The notes: a model not told the origin generated them from the sequence alone. A DNA stretch of 64,000 nucleotides from Rhizobium sp. BT03 (GCF_030053155.1 NZ_CP125640.1:868001-932000), one strand, 5' to 3'. Positions 18,178 to 29,312 are shown, counted from the stretch's first letter. Program-made: numbers and translations.

Positions 18178-18206
18178 GAAAGGCAGTCGTGAAGAGCCTG
18201 CCTTTT
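18178..18206. terminator. Stem-loop between rpoA and rplQ
   Basis: Inverted repeat AAAGGCAG / CTGCCTTT in the 125-bp gap. It has a T tract only on the plus strand, so on the transcribed minus strand it is more likely an RNA processing or stability hairpin than a terminator. Confidence 0.35.
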
Positions 18207-18212
18207 TGATTT

Positions 18213-19223
18213 TTAATACTGGTCTTCGTAACGCTTTGCGAGATCTTCGATGTTCTCGGGCGGCCATGCCGGCACTTCCATGCCGAGGTGCAGGCCCATG
18301 GAAGCGAGAACTTCCTTGATTTCGTTCAGCGACTTGCGACCAAAATTCGGCGTGCGGAGCATTTCTGCTTCGGTCTTCTGAATGAGGTCGCCGATGTAGA
18401 CGATGTTGTCGTTCTTCAGGCAGTTTGCCGAACGGACAGACAGTTCGAGTTCGTCCACCTTCTTGAGGAGCGCCGGGTTGAAAGCGAGTTCGGTGACTGC
18501 TTCCTCTTCGGTTTCCTTCTGCGGCTCGTCGAAGTTGACGAAGACGCCAAGCTGATCCTGGAGGATGCGCGCCGCGAAAGCGACGGCGTCTTCGCCGGTG
18601 ATCGAGCCATCGGTTTCGATGGTCATGTTCAGCTTGTCGTAGTCGAGAACCTGTCCTTCGCGGGTATTTTCTACCTTGTAGGACACCTTCTTGACCGGCG
18701 AATAGAGGCTGTCGACCGGGATGAGACCGATCGGAGCATCTTCCGCACGATTGCGCTCAGCCGGAACGTAGCCCTTGCCGTTGTTGACGGTGAACTCCAT
18801 GCGGATCTCGGCGCCCTCGTCGAGCGTGCAGATGACATGCTCGGGGTTGAGGATTTCGATATCGCCGACCGTCTGGATGTCGCCAGCCGTGACAACGCCC
18901 GGGCCCTGCTTGCGCACGACCATGCGCTTTGCGTCGTCGCCATCCATCTTGATGGCGATTTCCTTGATGTTGAGCACGATGTCCGTCACGTCTTCGCGGA
19001 CGCCCGGAATCGAGGAGAATTCATGCAGCACGCCATCGATCTGCACCGCCGTGACGGCAGCGCCGCGCAGCGAGGAGAGCAGAACGCGGCGAAGCGCATT
19101 GCCGAGGGTGAGGCCGAAGCCGCGCTCCAGCGGTTCGGCAACAAGCGTCGCCCTGGTGCGCGAGCTCGAGGAGAACTCCACCTTGTTCGGCTTGATCAGT
19201 TCCTGCCAGTTCTTCTGAATCAT
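18213..19223 (-). CDS. rpoA: DNA-directed RNA polymerase subunit alpha
   Basis: Alpha subunit, 336 residues, scaffold for beta and beta' assembly and contact for activators and UP elements. The N-terminal domain (about 1-235) contains [20 protein letters not shown]; the C-terminal domain (about 255-325) contains [20 protein letters not shown]. Length is normal. It lies between rpsK (97 bp) and rplQ (125 bp) as in the classical alpha operon, but rpsD is missing from this cluster. Confidence 0.98.
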   Translation of the reverse strand: MIQKNWQELIKPNKVEFSSSSRTRATLVAEPLERGFGLTLGNALRRVLLSSLRGAAVTAVQIDGVLHEFSSIPGVREDVTDIVLNIKEIAIKMDGDDAKRMVVRKQGPGVVTAGDIQTVGDIEILNPEHVICTLDEGAEIRMEFTVNNGKGYVPAERNRAEDAPIGLIPVDSLYSPVKKVSYKVENTREGQVLDYDKLNMTIETDGSITGEDAVAFAARILQDQLGVFVNFDEPQKETEEEAVTELAFNPALLKKVDELELSVRSANCLKNDNIVYIGDLIQKTEAEMLRTPNFGRKSLNEIKEVLASMGLHLGMEVPAWPPENIEDLAKRYEDQY

Positions 19224-19320
19224 GAGTTTGCCTTCCGTTCGTTGCCACCATCCAATCGTGGCAACCGAGCTTGAAAACCACCGGGAGCGCCAAGGCGCTC
19301 ACCAGTGACGAGAGCGATGA

Positions 19321-19710
19321 TCAGACGCGGCGCTTCTTGCGCGGACGGCAGCCATTGTGCGGGATCGGGGTCACGTCGCGGATGGACGTGATCATGAAAC
19401 CTGCAGCCTGGAGCGCGCGCAGAGCCGATTCACGACCCGAACCCGGACCGCAGACTTCGACCTCAAGCGACTTCATCCCGTGCTCCTGCGCCTTCTTGGC
19501 GCAGTCTTCGGCAGCGATCTGGGCAGCGAACGGGGTCGACTTGCGCGAGCCCTTGAAGCCCTTGGCGCCAGCCGACGACCAGGCGATCGCGTTGCCCTGG
19601 GCATCGGTGATGGTGATCATCGTGTTGTTGAAGGTCGAGTTGACGTGAGCGACACCCGACGAGATGTTCTTGCGCTCACGACGGCGAACGCGGACGGCTT
19701 CCTTAGCCAT
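19321..19710 (-). CDS. rpsK: 30S ribosomal protein S11
   Basis: S11, 129 residues, part of the 30S platform near the Shine-Dalgarno helix. Diagnostic segments are [20 protein letters not shown] and the C-terminal [20 protein letters not shown], which carries the conserved asparagine-glycine site that is converted to isoaspartate in E. coli. It follows rpsM after 133 bp. Confidence 0.97.
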   Translation of the reverse strand: MAKEAVRVRRRERKNISSGVAHVNSTFNNTMITITDAQGNAIAWSSAGAKGFKGSRKSTPFAAQIAAEDCAKKAQEHGMKSLEVEVCGPGSGRESALRALQAAGFMITSIRDVTPIPHNGCRPRKKRRV

Positions 19711-19793
19711 GGTATTCCTTTCGTTGATCTCTTCACCGCCGTAATGCCAGCGGCTACACCGGAACGGCGCCTATATGGTCCCGCTCCAAACTC

Positions 19794-19822
19794 AAAAGAG
19801 GCCGGCGCAGACCGCCAGCCTC
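19794..19822 (-). terminator. Terminator-like hairpin after rpsM
   Basis: On the minus strand, GAGGCTGGC pairs with GCCGGCCTC (one G-U pair), followed by TTTT. It sits 22 bases after the rpsM stop, inside the alpha-type operon, and may act as a partial terminator or processing site. Confidence 0.45.
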
Positions 19823-19843
19823 CCCACCCCGGTTTCCCGGAAA

Positions 19844-20212
19844 TTACTTCTTCTTGCCAGCAATTGCCTTTGCCGGGCCCTTGCGGGTGCGGGCATTGGT
19901 GTGCGTGCGCTGACCACGGACCGGAAGGCCGCGGCGATGACGCAGGCCGCGGTAGCAGCCGAGGTCCATCAGGCGCTTGATGTTCATCGCGGTATCGCGA
20001 CGAAGATCACCTTCGACCTGATAGTCGCGGTCGATGGCTTCGCGGATCTGAAGGACTTCGGCGTCCGTCAGCTGATGCACACGACGCTCAGCCGGGATAC
20101 CGACCTTCTCGACGATTTCCTGTGCGAATTTCGGACCGATCCCGTGAATGTAGGTCAGCGCGATAACAACGCGCTTTGCAGTCGGGATGTTGACGCCAGC
20201 GATACGTGCCAC
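19844..20212 (-). CDS. rpsM: 30S ribosomal protein S13
   Basis: S13, 122 residues, sits in the 30S head and contacts the P-site tRNA and L5. The protein reads (M)[20 protein letters not shown] and ends with the basic tail [20 protein letters not shown]. The start is the GTG at 20212: AAGGAG lies seven or eight bases upstream and the protein then begins exactly as S13 should. The in-frame ATG at 20248 would add 12 residues unlike the family and has no ribosome binding site. Confidence 0.96.
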   Translation of the reverse strand: MARIAGVNIPTAKRVVIALTYIHGIGPKFAQEIVEKVGIPAERRVHQLTDAEVLQIREAIDRDYQVEGDLRRDTAMNIKRLMDLGCYRGLRHRRGLPVRGQRTHTNARTRKGPAKAIAGKKK

Positions 20213-20433
20213 GCCTGTTCTCCTTGCATTCCAGTTGCCATCCGGCAAGTGGGCTTCGTTATGCGGTCTTTGGAACCGCTCGTTCAGATTTACGTCCGTA
20301 ACATGTCAAAACGACCGCACCCGGACTTCCCTGGGAAATCCGCGCCGATCGCATGGAATGTCGCGAGTTGGCGCGGTGTTTAGCGGAATCACTGCTGAAA
20401 AGCAACCGTTCCGCCAAGTTTATTTTCAAAGCC

Positions 20434-21084
20434 TTAAAGCTTGGAAAGAATGCTTTCGACCTCGGCGGTCACCTGATCGATCTCCGCCATGCCGTCCACG
20501 GACCTAAGTTTGCCCTTGGCATGGTAATAGCCGATCAGCGGCGAGGTTTCCTTGTAGTAGACCTGCAGCCGAGCCGTCATGGTCTCCGGATTGTCGTCGG
20601 GACGGCGCTTGAAGTGCGTTGAACCGCACTTGTCGCACACGCCTTCGGCAGCCGGAACCTTGTCGGTGTCGTGGTAGACGCTGCCGCACTGCGCGCAGGA
20701 ATAGCGACCGGCGACACGGCGGACCAGTTCATCGTCGTCGACACGGAATTCGATGACGACGGAGAGACCGAGACCTTTTGCTCTCAGCATCGCTTCGGTG
20801 GCATCGGCCTGGACGAGCGTCCTCGGGAAGCCGTCGAGAATGAAGCCGTTGGCGCAATCGGGCTGATCGATTCGCTCGGAGACGATGGCGATGACGATCT
20901 CGTCCGAGACGAGCTTGCCGGCGTCCATCACCGCCTTGGCGCGTTTGCCGACATCCGTGCCGGCATTCACCGCTGCGCGCAGCATGTCCCCCGTGGAAAG
21001 CTGCGGAATGCCGTGCTTTTCCACGATCCGCTGGGCCTGGGTTCCCTTACCCGCGCCCGGCGGCCCTAAAAGGATAAGTCTCAT
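20434..21084 (-). CDS. adk: Adenylate kinase (zinc-lid type)
   Basis: Adk, 216 residues, interconverts ATP + AMP and 2 ADP. P-loop [14 protein letters not shown] at the N-terminus, AMP-binding DGFPRT. The long LID carries four cysteines ([14 protein letters not shown] and [13 protein letters not shown]), which predicts a bound zinc, a trait of many Gram-positive and some alphaproteobacterial enzymes. The start overlaps the secY stop by four bases (ATGA), so it is coupled to the translocon gene; it stands where rpmJ lies in E. coli. Confidence 0.97.
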   Translation of the reverse strand: MRLILLGPPGAGKGTQAQRIVEKHGIPQLSTGDMLRAAVNAGTDVGKRAKAVMDAGKLVSDEIVIAIVSERIDQPDCANGFILDGFPRTLVQADATEAMLRAKGLGLSVVIEFRVDDDELVRRVAGRYSCAQCGSVYHDTDKVPAAEGVCDKCGSTHFKRRPDDNPETMTARLQVYYKETSPLIGYYHAKGKLRSVDGMAEIDQVTAEVESILSKL

Positions 21085-22421
21085 CGCCCCCTCTTTCCTC
21101 CACGCAACTTCGATTTCTTGATCAGGCCTTCGTATTGCTGCGCGATCAGGTGACCCTGGATCTGTGCAACCGTATCAAGAGTTACGCTAACCACGATCAA
21201 AAGCGAAGTCCCACCAAGGGATAATGGAATGCCGGTTTGCGACACCAGGATCTCCGGGAGAATGCAGACGAAGACGAGATAGATTGCGCCGATCACCGTG
21301 ATTCGGGTCAGCACGTAGTCGATATATTCGGCGGTGCGCTCGCCCGGGCGGATGCCGGGAATGAAGCCGCCATGCTTCTTCAGATTGTCGGCCGTGTCCT
21401 TCGGATTGAAGACGATGGCCGTATAGAAGAAGGCGAAGAAGGCGATCAGCGCCGCATAAAGCACCATGTAGAGCGGCTGGCCATGGCCGAGGGCCGCGAC
21501 GATCGATGTTGCCCAGGAAGGCATTGCCGTGGTGCTGGCAAAGCCTGCGACCGTTGCCGGCAAGAGCAGCAGCGACGAGGCGAAGATCGCCGGGATGACG
21601 CCCGAAGTGTTGAGCTTCAGCGGCAGGTGCGAGGTGTCGCCCTGGAACATCCGGTTGCCGACCTGGCGCTTCGGATACTGGATCAACAGCCGGCGCTGCG
21701 CACGCTCGACGAAGACGATGACGGCGATGACGGCGATCGCGACGAGGATCACCAGCAGGATGAGCGGGGTCGACAGCGCACCGGTGCGGCCGAGTTCGAG
21801 CGTGCCTGCAAGAGCTGTCGGAAGACCGGCGGCGATGCCGGCGAAGATGATCAGCGAGATGCCGTTGCCGATGCCGCGCGAGGTGATCTGCTCGCCGAGC
21901 CACATCAGGAACATCGTGCCCCCGAGCAGCGTCAGAACGGTGGAAACACGGAAGAACCAGCCCGGCTCGACGACGAGGCCCTGGCCGCTCTCGAGACCGG
22001 CGGCAATGCCGTAGGCCTGGAGCGCACCGAGGATGACCGTGCCGTAGCGGGTATACTGGTTGATGATCTTACGGCCCTGCTCACCCTCTTTCTTGAGGTT
22101 TTCGAGCGCCGGCACGACCGATGTCATGAGCTGCACGATGATCGAAGCAGAGATATAGGGCATGATGCCGAGCGCGAAAATCGCCATGCGCTGCACAGCG
22201 CCGCCCGAAAACATGTTGAAAAGGCCGAGAATGCCGCCTGACTGGCCGCGGAAAGCCTGGGCATAGGCTTCGGGATTGAGGCCCGGAAGCGGAATATGAG
22301 TGCCGAGCCTGTAAACGAGGAGAGCTGCCAGTGTGAACCACAGGCGCTTCTTCAAATCCTCGGCTTTGGCAAAGGTCGAAAAATTGAGGTTGGATGCCAA
22401 TTGTTCCGCTGCAGAAGCCAT
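21081..22421 (-). CDS. secY: Preprotein translocase subunit SecY
   Basis: SecY, 446 residues with ten membrane segments, forms the protein-conducting channel with SecE (encoded at 49.9 kb in this window) and SecG. Recognisable pieces are [17 protein letters not shown], the plug/TM2 region [20 protein letters not shown] and the C-terminal [20 protein letters not shown]. Unlike E. coli, where rplO and secY are tight, 232 bp with a hairpin separate it from rplO. Confidence 0.98.
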   Translation of the reverse strand: MASAAEQLASNLNFSTFAKAEDLKKRLWFTLAALLVYRLGTHIPLPGLNPEAYAQAFRGQSGGILGLFNMFSGGAVQRMAIFALGIMPYISASIIVQLMTSVVPALENLKKEGEQGRKIINQYTRYGTVILGALQAYGIAAGLESGQGLVVEPGWFFRVSTVLTLLGGTMFLMWLGEQITSRGIGNGISLIIFAGIAAGLPTALAGTLELGRTGALSTPLILLVILVAIAVIAVIVFVERAQRRLLIQYPKRQVGNRMFQGDTSHLPLKLNTSGVIPAIFASSLLLLPATVAGFASTTAMPSWATSIVAALGHGQPLYMVLYAALIAFFAFFYTAIVFNPKDTADNLKKHGGFIPGIRPGERTAEYIDYVLTRITVIGAIYLVFVCILPEILVSQTGIPLSLGGTSLLIVVSVTLDTVAQIQGHLIAQQYEGLIKKSKLRGGKRGR

Positions 22422-22607
22422 GCGTTTCTCCGCGCTACCAATTCCGGCGTCTCTGGGGGATAGGCCGGCCCGGAATCAGTATGAAAATTATTCAAAACCG
22501 GGTTCAGTACGGATTGCAGCGCAACCCCATGCCTCACCCTTGTTTTAGTCTTACCGGCATGACGCGGGCGCGCCAGCCAACATTTTGTGAGGCCCACATA
22601 TGGGAGC

Positions 22608-22639
22608 AAAATCGCCCGGTGTGAAGCACCCCGGGCGAT
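22608..22639 (-). terminator. Terminator-like hairpin after rplO (end of spc block)
   Basis: On the minus strand, ATCGCCCGG and CCGGGCGAT form a nine-base stem with loop GGTGCTTCACA, followed by TTTTGC. It lies just after the rplO stop and before secY, so it may end or attenuate the spc transcript. Confidence 0.6.
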
Positions 22640-22653
22640 ATATCATCAGATTA

Positions 22654-23130
22654 TTATTCGGCTGCAACAGGAGCCGAAAGCAGCGTCACGGTGCCGCCGG
22701 CCTTTTCGATCTTCTCGACGGCAGGCTTGGAGGCGCCTGCAACGACGATGGTGATCTTGGCCTTCAGCTCGCCGTCGGCGAGAACGCGAACGCCGTCCTT
22801 GGTGCGGCGGATGACGCCGGCAGCCTTGAGGGCAGCTGCGTCAACGGTCGCCTTGGCATCGAGCTTGCCGGCGTCGATCGCCGCCTGGATGCGAGCCAGC
22901 GACACAACAACAAAATCGGAAGCGAAAATGTTGTTGAAGCCGCGCTTCGGCAGGCGACGATAGATCGGCATCTGACCGCCTTCGAAGCCGTTGATGGCGA
23001 CGCCCGAACGGGACTTCTGACCCTTCACACCGCGGCCAGCCGTCTTGCCGGAACCCGAGCCGATACCGCGGCCGAGGCGCTTGCGGCTGTGGGTCGAGCC
23101 TTCGTTGTCTTTAATTTCATTGAGTTTCAT
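22654..23130 (-). CDS. rplO: 50S ribosomal protein L15
   Basis: L15, 158 residues, late assembly protein of the large subunit. N-terminal glycine/arginine-rich arm [18 protein letters not shown] and [18 protein letters not shown] are typical. The start at 23130 has GGAGGAAAC upstream and matches the family beginning [12 protein letters not shown]; a longer in-frame reading to 23187 would overlap rpmD. It is 16 bp after rpmD. Confidence 0.97.
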   Translation of the reverse strand: MKLNEIKDNEGSTHSRKRLGRGIGSGSGKTAGRGVKGQKSRSGVAINGFEGGQMPIYRRLPKRGFNNIFASDFVVVSLARIQAAIDAGKLDAKATVDAAALKAAGVIRRTKDGVRVLADGELKAKITIVVAGASKPAVEKIEKAGGTVTLLSAPVAAE

Positions 23131-23146
23131 GAGCGTTTCCTCCGTC

Positions 23147-23356
23147 TCACTTCTCGTCGACGACGCGAACGAGATGCTGGACAGCACGGATCATGCCGCG
23201 AACCGAAGGAGTATCCTCCAGCGTGCGGCGACGGTGCATCTTGTTCAGTCCGAGACCGATCAGCGTGCGCTGCTGAACATCCGGACGGCGAATCGGACTG
23301 CCGATCTGCTCGATCGTGACAGTCTTCGCTTCAGCCTTCTTGGTAGCCTTGGCCAT
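23147..23356 (-). CDS. rpmD: 50S ribosomal protein L30
   Basis: L30, 69 residues. The segment [20 protein letters not shown] followed by [19 protein letters not shown] is the family signature. A short lysine/alanine N-terminal extension ([13 protein letters not shown]) precedes it. It lies 14 bp after rpsE, inside the spc block; the gene is absent from many other bacterial phyla but normal in proteobacteria. Confidence 0.97.
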   Translation of the reverse strand: MAKATKKAEAKTVTIEQIGSPIRRPDVQQRTLIGLGLNKMHRRRTLEDTPSVRGMIRAVQHLVRVVDEK

Positions 23357-23370
23357 CTGTCAAACTCCTC

Positions 23371-23940
23371 TTATTCTTCAGAGGCGTTGCCGGAGGCGCT
23401 ACGACGAGCCTGCAGCGTTGCATACTTGATGCCGCGCTGAGCTGCGATGTCCTTCGGGTGAACCTGGTGCTTCAGAGCGTCGAAAGTGGCGCGAACCATG
23501 TTGTAGGGGTTCGACGAACCAGTCGACTTGGCGACGACGTCGTGCATGCCGAGCGTTTCGAATACGGCGCGCATCGGACCGCCGGCGATGATACCGGTAC
23601 CGACCTTGGCCGAGCGCAGCAGAACCTTGCCGGCGCCGTGGCGGCCATGAACGTCGTGATGCAGCGTACGGCCGTCACGCAGCGGTACGAAGATCAGTTC
23701 GCGCTTGGCTGCTTCCGTTGCCTTGCGGATGGCTTCCGGCACTTCGCGTGCCTTGCCATGACCGAAGCCGACGCGGCCCTTCTGGTCGCCGACGACGACG
23801 AGTGCTGCGAAACCGAAACGACGGCCGCCCTTGACGACCTTGGCGACGCGGTTGATCGCGACCAGCTTGTCGACGAATTCGCTATCGCGCTCTTCACGGG
23901 CCTGGCGGTCTTCCCGCTGCGGCCTTCTTTCCTGTGCCAT
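23371..23940 (-). CDS. rpsE: 30S ribosomal protein S5
   Basis: S5, 189 residues, guards the mRNA entry path and decoding accuracy. [20 protein letters not shown] and [19 protein letters not shown] are the S5 signature. A charged N-terminal extension ([20 protein letters not shown]) and a C-terminal tail are usual for rhizobia. It follows rplR after 131 bp holding a strong hairpin. Confidence 0.97.
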   Translation of the reverse strand: MAQERRPQREDRQAREERDSEFVDKLVAINRVAKVVKGGRRFGFAALVVVGDQKGRVGFGHGKAREVPEAIRKATEAAKRELIFVPLRDGRTLHHDVHGRHGAGKVLLRSAKVGTGIIAGGPMRAVFETLGMHDVVAKSTGSSNPYNMVRATFDALKHQVHPKDIAAQRGIKYATLQARRSASGNASEE

Positions 23941-24031
23941 TGTCCTCTTCCTTTTTCTTTTCCGGGTGCAATCGGCAAATAAATGTGGACCGCGTCAGCC
24001 TCCCCTTTCGGAGAGTGCCTGCGGTCCGGCG

Positions 24032-24065
24032 AAAATCCGGCCGGCGCCAAAAGCGTCCGGCCGGA
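24032..24065 (-). terminator. Terminator-like hairpin between rplR and rpsE
   Basis: On the minus strand TCCGGCCGG pairs with CCGGCCGGA and is followed directly by TTTTC, six bases past the rplR stop. It has all parts of an intrinsic terminator yet lies inside the spc block. Confidence 0.5.
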
Positions 24066-24071
24066 AACTGA

Positions 24072-24434
24072 TCAGAAGGTGAGACCGCCTTCGCGGGCTG
24101 CATCGGCGAGCGCCTTGATGCGGCCGTGATAGATGAAGGCGCCACGGTCGAACACGACCTCGGTGACACCAGCCTTCGAAGCGCGCTCTGCAACGAGCTT
24201 GCCGACGAGGGCAGCTGCTGCGGTGTCGGCACCGGTCTTCAGAGAACCGCGCAGATCCTTGTCGAGGGTCGATGCGGCGGCAAGCGTCTTGCCGGCAACA
24301 TCGTCGATAACCTGAGCGTAGATGTTCTTCGAGGAGCGATGAACCGACAGGCGCGGACGGCCATTGGCCACCGACTTGAGATGACGGCGCACGCGGTTGG
24401 CACGACGTGCAAGTGCTTCTTTCCTGCTAGCCAT
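24072..24434 (-). CDS. rplR: 50S ribosomal protein L18
   Basis: L18, 120 residues, 5S rRNA-binding protein. [37 protein letters not shown] and the C-terminal [20 protein letters not shown] are characteristic. It starts 12 bp after rplF. Confidence 0.97.
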   Translation of the reverse strand: MASRKEALARRANRVRRHLKSVANGRPRLSVHRSSKNIYAQVIDDVAGKTLAAASTLDKDLRGSLKTGADTAAAALVGKLVAERASKAGVTEVVFDRGAFIYHGRIKALADAAREGGLTF

Positions 24435-24446
24435 TTCGCGTGATCC

Positions 24447-24980
24447 TTACTTCTTCTTGCCTTCTTTGCGGACGATCCGCTCGTCAGCGTACTTGACGCC
24501 CTTGCCCTTGTAAGGCTCAGGACCGCGATATTCGCGGATTTCGGCGGCGACCTGACCGACCTGCTGCTTATTGATGCCGGAGACAACAATTTCAGTCGGC
24601 TTCGGAACGGCGATCGTGATGCCGACCGGCGGCTCATAGATCACGTCGTGGCTGAAGCCGAGGGCCAGCTGCAGGTTCTTGCCCTGCAGGGCGGCGCGGT
24701 AACCCACGCCGTTGATTTCGAGCTTGCGCTCGAAGCCGTCCTTGACGCCCTTGAAGATGCCTTCGATCATGGTGCGGGACATGCCCCACTTCGAACGCGC
24801 ATCCTTGGTCTGGTTCACGGGCGTCACGACGACCGCGTTGTTTTCGAGCTTGAGGCTGATTTCGTCGTTAGCAACGAAAAACAGTTCGCCCTTCGGGCCC
24901 TTTGCAGTCACCTTCTGGCCATCGACCGTAGCCGTGATCCCAGCAGGCACCTGAACGGGCTTTTTACCGATACGAGACAT
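24447..24980 (-). CDS. rplF: 50S ribosomal protein L6
   Basis: L6, 177 residues, near the factor-binding centre. Starts [20 protein letters not shown]; the C-terminal signature [20 protein letters not shown] is intact. It follows rpsH by 42 bp, in normal spc order. Confidence 0.97.
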   Translation of the reverse strand: MSRIGKKPVQVPAGITATVDGQKVTAKGPKGELFFVANDEISLKLENNAVVVTPVNQTKDARSKWGMSRTMIEGIFKGVKDGFERKLEINGVGYRAALQGKNLQLALGFSHDVIYEPPVGITIAVPKPTEIVVSGINKQQVGQVAAEIREYRGPEPYKGKGVKYADERIVRKEGKKK

Positions 24981-25022
24981 GTTTCAATCCTGTCTGTTCG
25001 CTATGGAGATCTCTGCCCGATC

Positions 25023-25421
25023 TTAGAAGACCGAGCAAAGAACCTCGCCGCCAACGTTCTGTTCGCGAGCCTGGTGATCGGCCATCACGCCCTTCGGAGT
25101 CGAAAGGATGGTGATGCCGAGGCCGTTCGCGACCTGCGGAATGGACTTGACCGAGACATAAACCCGGCGGCCCGGCTTGGACACACGGCCGATCTCGCGG
25201 ATCACCGATGCGCCTTCATAATATTTCAGCTCGATGCTGAGTTCCGACTTGCCATTGCCGAAATCGACAACGGAATAGCCACGGATGTAGCCTTCGGACT
25301 GCAGGACATCGAGAACACGTGCACGGAGCTTGGACGCAGGCGTCGAAACCGACGACTTGCGGCGGGAAGCGCCGTTACGGATACGGGTGAGCATATCGCC
25401 CAACGGATCAGTCATTGTCAT
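25023..25421 (-). CDS. rpsH: 30S ribosomal protein S8
   Basis: S8, 132 residues, binds the 16S central domain; in E. coli it also represses the spc operon by binding rplE m[23 protein letters not shown] and the C-terminal [20 protein letters not shown] are diagnostic. Located 12 bp after rpsN. No S8-site mimic near rplE could be judged by eye. Confidence 0.97.
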   Translation of the reverse strand: MTMTDPLGDMLTRIRNGASRRKSSVSTPASKLRARVLDVLQSEGYIRGYSVVDFGNGKSELSIELKYYEGASVIREIGRVSKPGRRVYVSVKSIPQVANGLGITILSTPKGVMADHQAREQNVGGEVLCSVF

Positions 25422-25433
25422 GTAACCTGCTCC

Positions 25434-25739
25434 TTACCAGCTCGACTTGACGATGCCCGGCACCTTGCCGAGATTGCCCAGTTCACGCAGCGCAATACGC
25501 GACATGCGCAGTTTGCGGTAATATGCGCGCGGACGCCCCGAAACTTCGCAACGGTTGCGAATACGGGTCTTCGATCCATCACGCGGCAGGGATGCCAGCT
25601 TGATCGAGGCCTTGAACCGCTCTTCGATCGGAAGAGCCTGGTTCATGATGATCGCCTTCAACGCAGCCCGCTTAGCGGCCTGGTTGGCGACCGTAGTACG
25701 GCGGCGCTTGTTCTTTTCAACTGCGCTTGTCTTCGCCAT
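25434..25739 (-). CDS. rpsN: 30S ribosomal protein S14 (zinc-free form)
   Basis: S14, 101 residues, the long form without the zinc-binding cysteines. [20 protein letters not shown] and [20 protein letters not shown] are the signature. The start [20 protein letters not shown] at 25739 matches the family; an open reading upstream to 25865 runs into rplE and is rejected. Confidence 0.97.
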   Translation of the reverse strand: MAKTSAVEKNKRRRTTVANQAAKRAALKAIIMNQALPIEERFKASIKLASLPRDGSKTRIRNRCEVSGRPRAYYRKLRMSRIALRELGNLGKVPGIVKSSW

Positions 25740-25771
25740 GTCAGGTTCCTTTTCTACGCTCGTCGTTACGG

Positions 25772-26329
25772 TTATTGACGGAACGGGAAGCTGAACTCTT
25801 TCAGAAGAGCCCGTGCTTCGTCGTCGGTCGTCGCCGTCGTGCAAACGATGATGTCCATGCCCCACATCTGATCAACCTTGTCGTAGTTGATCTCAGGGAA
25901 CACAATGTGCTCCTTGATGCCCATGGCGAAGTTGCCACGGCCGTCAAAGCTTTTCGGGTTCAGGCCGCGGAAGTCGCGAACGCGCGGAAGCGCGATGTTG
26001 ACCAGGCGATCCAGGAACTCGTACATGCGGGCGCCGCGCAGGGTGACCTTCGCGCCGATCGGCATCTGTTCGCGGACCTTGAAGCCTGCGATGGAGTTGC
26101 GTGCGCGGGTGATGACCGGCTTCTGGCCGGCGATCGCTGCGAGGTCGGCGGCAGCTACCGTCGGCTTCTTCGAGTCGGCGGTCGCTTCGCCGACACCCAT
26201 GTTGATCACGATCTTGTCGAGCTTCGGGATCATCATCTCGTTGGCGTAGGAGAACTGCTCCTGCATCGCCTTGCGGATGCGCTCGACATATTCCTTCTTG
26301 AGCCGCGGCTCGTATTTTGCCTCAGCCAT
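25772..26329 (-). CDS. rplE: 50S ribosomal protein L5
   Basis: L5, 185 residues, 5S rRNA protein forming a bridge to S13. [17 protein letters not shown] and [20 protein letters not shown] are conserved. The start overlaps the rplX stop by eight bases, so translation is coupled. Confidence 0.97.
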   Translation of the reverse strand: MAEAKYEPRLKKEYVERIRKAMQEQFSYANEMMIPKLDKIVINMGVGEATADSKKPTVAAADLAAIAGQKPVITRARNSIAGFKVREQMPIGAKVTLRGARMYEFLDRLVNIALPRVRDFRGLNPKSFDGRGNFAMGIKEHIVFPEINYDKVDQMWGMDIIVCTTATTDDEARALLKEFSFPFRQ

Positions 26330-26630
26330 CGATCACTTCTCCAGAACGCTTGGCCACACGGACCTTCTTGCCGTCAACAACCTTGAAACCGACGCGGGTC
26401 GGCTTGCCGTCCTTGTCGATGATTGCAACGTTGGACAGGTGAACCGGGGCTTCCTTGTTGATGATGCCGGCTTCCTGGGTCTGCGTCTGGCGCTGGTGGC
26501 GCTTGACGACGTTGACGCCACGAACAACGGCACGATCTTCCTTCGGCATGACCTGGACAACTTCGCCGGTACGGCCCTTGTCCTTGCCAGCGAGCATGAC
26601 GACCTTGTCGCCCTTACGAATCTTCTGCAT
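26322..26630 (-). CDS. rplX: 50S ribosomal protein L24
   Basis: L24, 102 residues, assembly initiator of the large subunit. The KOW motif is visible in [20 protein letters not shown], then [20 protein letters not shown]. It lies 12 bp after rplN and overlaps rplE. Confidence 0.97.
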   Translation of the reverse strand: MQKIRKGDKVVMLAGKDKGRTGEVVQVMPKEDRAVVRGVNVVKRHQRQTQTQEAGIINKEAPVHLSNVAIIDKDGKPTRVGFKVVDGKKVRVAKRSGEVIDG

Positions 26631-26642
26631 CGCTTCCGCTCC

Positions 26643-27011
26643 TTACAGTACTTCGGGAGCCAGCGAGATGATCTTCATGTGGTTCTTGGCGCGAAGTTCG
26701 CGCGGAACCGGTCCGAAGATACGGGTGCCGATCGGCTCTTTCTTGTTGTCGATGAGGACTGCTGCGTTGGTGTCGAAGCGGATGACGGAGCCATCCGGAC
26801 GACGGATGTCCTTGGCGGTGCGAACGACAACCGCCTTCATCACGTCACCCTTCTTCACACGGCCGCGCGGGATCGCTTCCTTGATCGAAACGACAATGAC
26901 GTCGCCGATCGAGGCATACTTGCGCTTCGAGCCGCCCAGCACCTTGATGCACATGACACGACGTGCGCCGGAATTATCCGCGACGTCGAGGTTTGTTTGC
27001 ATCTGAATCAT
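26643..27011 (-). CDS. rplN: 50S ribosomal protein L14
   Basis: L14, 122 residues, intersubunit-bridge protein, first gene of the spc block. [20 protein letters not shown] and [20 protein letters not shown] are typical. A 260-bp gap upstream separates it from rpsQ, and that gap is the expected place for the spc promoter. Confidence 0.97.
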   Translation of the reverse strand: MIQMQTNLDVADNSGARRVMCIKVLGGSKRKYASIGDVIVVSIKEAIPRGRVKKGDVMKAVVVRTAKDIRRPDGSVIRFDTNAAVLIDNKKEPIGTRIFGPVPRELRAKNHMKIISLAPEVL

Positions 27012-27187
27012 ATCAGGTCGCCTTCTTGGTTTACCGGAATGGTTGGGCTAGCCCCCTACTCCGGCTTATGAAAATTTTCGCCGGCCGAGCTGCCGTAACG
27101 GCAGCACAGACGCGGCAATAGCTGAATAGCGCGGGATCGATCGTGCCAGGGTGGTTTCCCGAACGGGACCTTCCGTGCGCTCAAAGC

Positions 27188-27215
27188 AAAAGAACGCCCG
27201 GCATTCGAGCGTTCT
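27188..27215 (-). terminator. Terminator-like hairpin after rpsQ (end of S10 block)
   Basis: On the minus strand AGAACGC and GCGTTCT form a stem followed by TTTG within the 260-bp gap between rpsQ and rplN, 56 bases after the rpsQ stop. A second small inverted repeat CTGCCG/CGGCAG lies near 27093-27107. The gap coincides with the ancestral S10/spc boundary. Confidence 0.5.
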
Positions 27216-27271
27216 GACGCTGCTTCATACAGATATTTCGGCGAGACGCAAGGCCTCGCGCAAAATTCTGT

Positions 27272-27511
27272 TTACTTGCCCTGGGCGGCGATAACCGTCC
27301 AACGCTTGTCCTTGGAGATCGGCGCGCATTCCTCGATGGATACGGTATCGCCAATCTTGTACTGGTTGTTCTCGTCGTGGGCCTTGTACTTCTTGGAACG
27401 ACGAACGGTCTTTTGGAGCAGCGGGTGAGCGAAACGACGCTCGACGCGAACCACTACCGTCTTCTCGTTCTTGTCGCCAACGACGACGCCCTGCAGGATG
27501 CGCTTCGGCAT
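27272..27511 (-). CDS. rpsQ: 30S ribosomal protein S17
   Basis: S17, 79 residues, binds 16S helix 11 and helps early assembly. [20 protein letters not shown] and [20 protein letters not shown] are conserved. Last gene of the S10 block, 12 bp after rpmC. Confidence 0.97.
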   Translation of the reverse strand: MPKRILQGVVVGDKNEKTVVVRVERRFAHPLLQKTVRRSKKYKAHDENNQYKIGDTVSIEECAPISKDKRWTVIAAQGK

Positions 27512-27523
27512 ATTTTTCTTCCT

Positions 27524-27724
27524 TTAGGCCTTAACTTCTGCCGCCTTCTGGCGGGCAATGGTTTTCACGCGGGCAATGTCCTTGCGGACTTCGTTGATGC
27601 GCGAGGACTTTTCGAGCTGGCCGGTCGCCTTCTGGAAGCGCAGATTGAACTGCTCCTTCTTCAGGTCGGCAAGCTTGTCCTTGAGCTGGTCGGCCGTGAG
27701 GCCGCGTACTTCTTCGGCTTTCAT
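27524..27724 (-). CDS. rpmC: 50S ribosomal protein L29
   Basis: L29, 66 residues, at the tunnel exit next to L23, where trigger factor and SRP dock. [20 protein letters not shown] and [18 protein letters not shown] are the signature. Spaced 12 bp from both neighbours. Confidence 0.96.
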   Translation of the reverse strand: MKAEEVRGLTADQLKDKLADLKKEQFNLRFQKATGQLEKSSRINEVRKDIARVKTIARQKAAEVKA

Positions 27725-27736
27725 CGTGCCTTCTCC

Positions 27737-28150
27737 TTACTCTGCGATGCGCTGTACAAAGCGCGTCTTGACCGAGAGCTTGGCCGATCCGAGGCGAAGC
27801 GCTTCGCGCGCGATTTCCTCGGAGACACCGTCGATCTCGAACATCATACGACCGGGCTTGACCTTGCATGCCCAGTATTCCACGGAACCCTTACCCTTAC
27901 CCATACGGACTTCGGTAGGCTTTGCGGTTACCGGAACGTCCGGGAACACGCGGATCCAAACACGGCCGGCGCGCTTCATGTAACGCGTGATCGCGCGGCG
28001 TGCCGCTTCGATCTCGCGTGCGTTGACGCGGTTCGGCTCCTGGGCCTTCAGGCCGAATTCGCCGAAGGCAAGGTCGGAACCGCCCTTGGCTACGCCCTTG
28101 ATGCGGCCCTTGAACTGCTTGCGGTACTTAGTACGCTTTGGCTGCAACAT
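27737..28150 (-). CDS. rplP: 50S ribosomal protein L16
   Basis: L16, 137 residues, organises the tRNA-binding A and P sites on the large subunit. [20 protein letters not shown] and the arginine-glycine region [20 protein letters not shown] are typical; [20 protein letters not shown] is conserved. Follows rpsC after 38 bp. Confidence 0.97.
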   Translation of the reverse strand: MLQPKRTKYRKQFKGRIKGVAKGGSDLAFGEFGLKAQEPNRVNAREIEAARRAITRYMKRAGRVWIRVFPDVPVTAKPTEVRMGKGKGSVEYWACKVKPGRMMFEIDGVSEEIAREALRLGSAKLSVKTRFVQRIAE

Positions 28151-28188
28151 TTTCTTACTTCTCCGAGCTTATCTTTCGCCAGCGCTAA

Positions 28189-28922
<734 letters not shown>

Positions 28923-28923
<1 letters not shown>

Positions 28924-29312
28924 TATGCGGCCTCCTCTACTGCCTGCACTTCACGGACGACGATCGTCAGGTGCGCGAAGGGCTTTTCGATGCGCGACGC
29001 GCGACCGCGGCCACGAGCGTGGAAGCGCTTCATGACGATCGACTTGCCGACATAGGCCTCGGCGACGACAAGTGCGTCGACGTCGAGATCGTGGTTGTTC
29101 TCGGCGTTGGCGATCGCAGATTCGAGCGTCTTCTTGACGGCGCCTGCGATACGCTTGCGGGAGAACTCCAGCTCAGCGAGTGCACGCTCGACCTTCTTGC
29201 CGCGGATAGCCGCAGCAACCAGGTTGAGCTTCTGGGGGCTGACGCGGAGCGTGCGGGCGACTGCTTGCGCCTCGTTGTCCTTCAGCCGGCGTTCGGCTTT
29301 TGCCTTGCCCAT
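28923..29312 (-). CDS. rplV: 50S ribosomal protein L22
   Basis: L22, 129 residues, its beta hairpin forms the exit-tunnel constriction with L4. [20 protein letters not shown] and [20 protein letters not shown] are diagnostic. It starts two bases after rpsS and overlaps rpsC. Confidence 0.97.
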
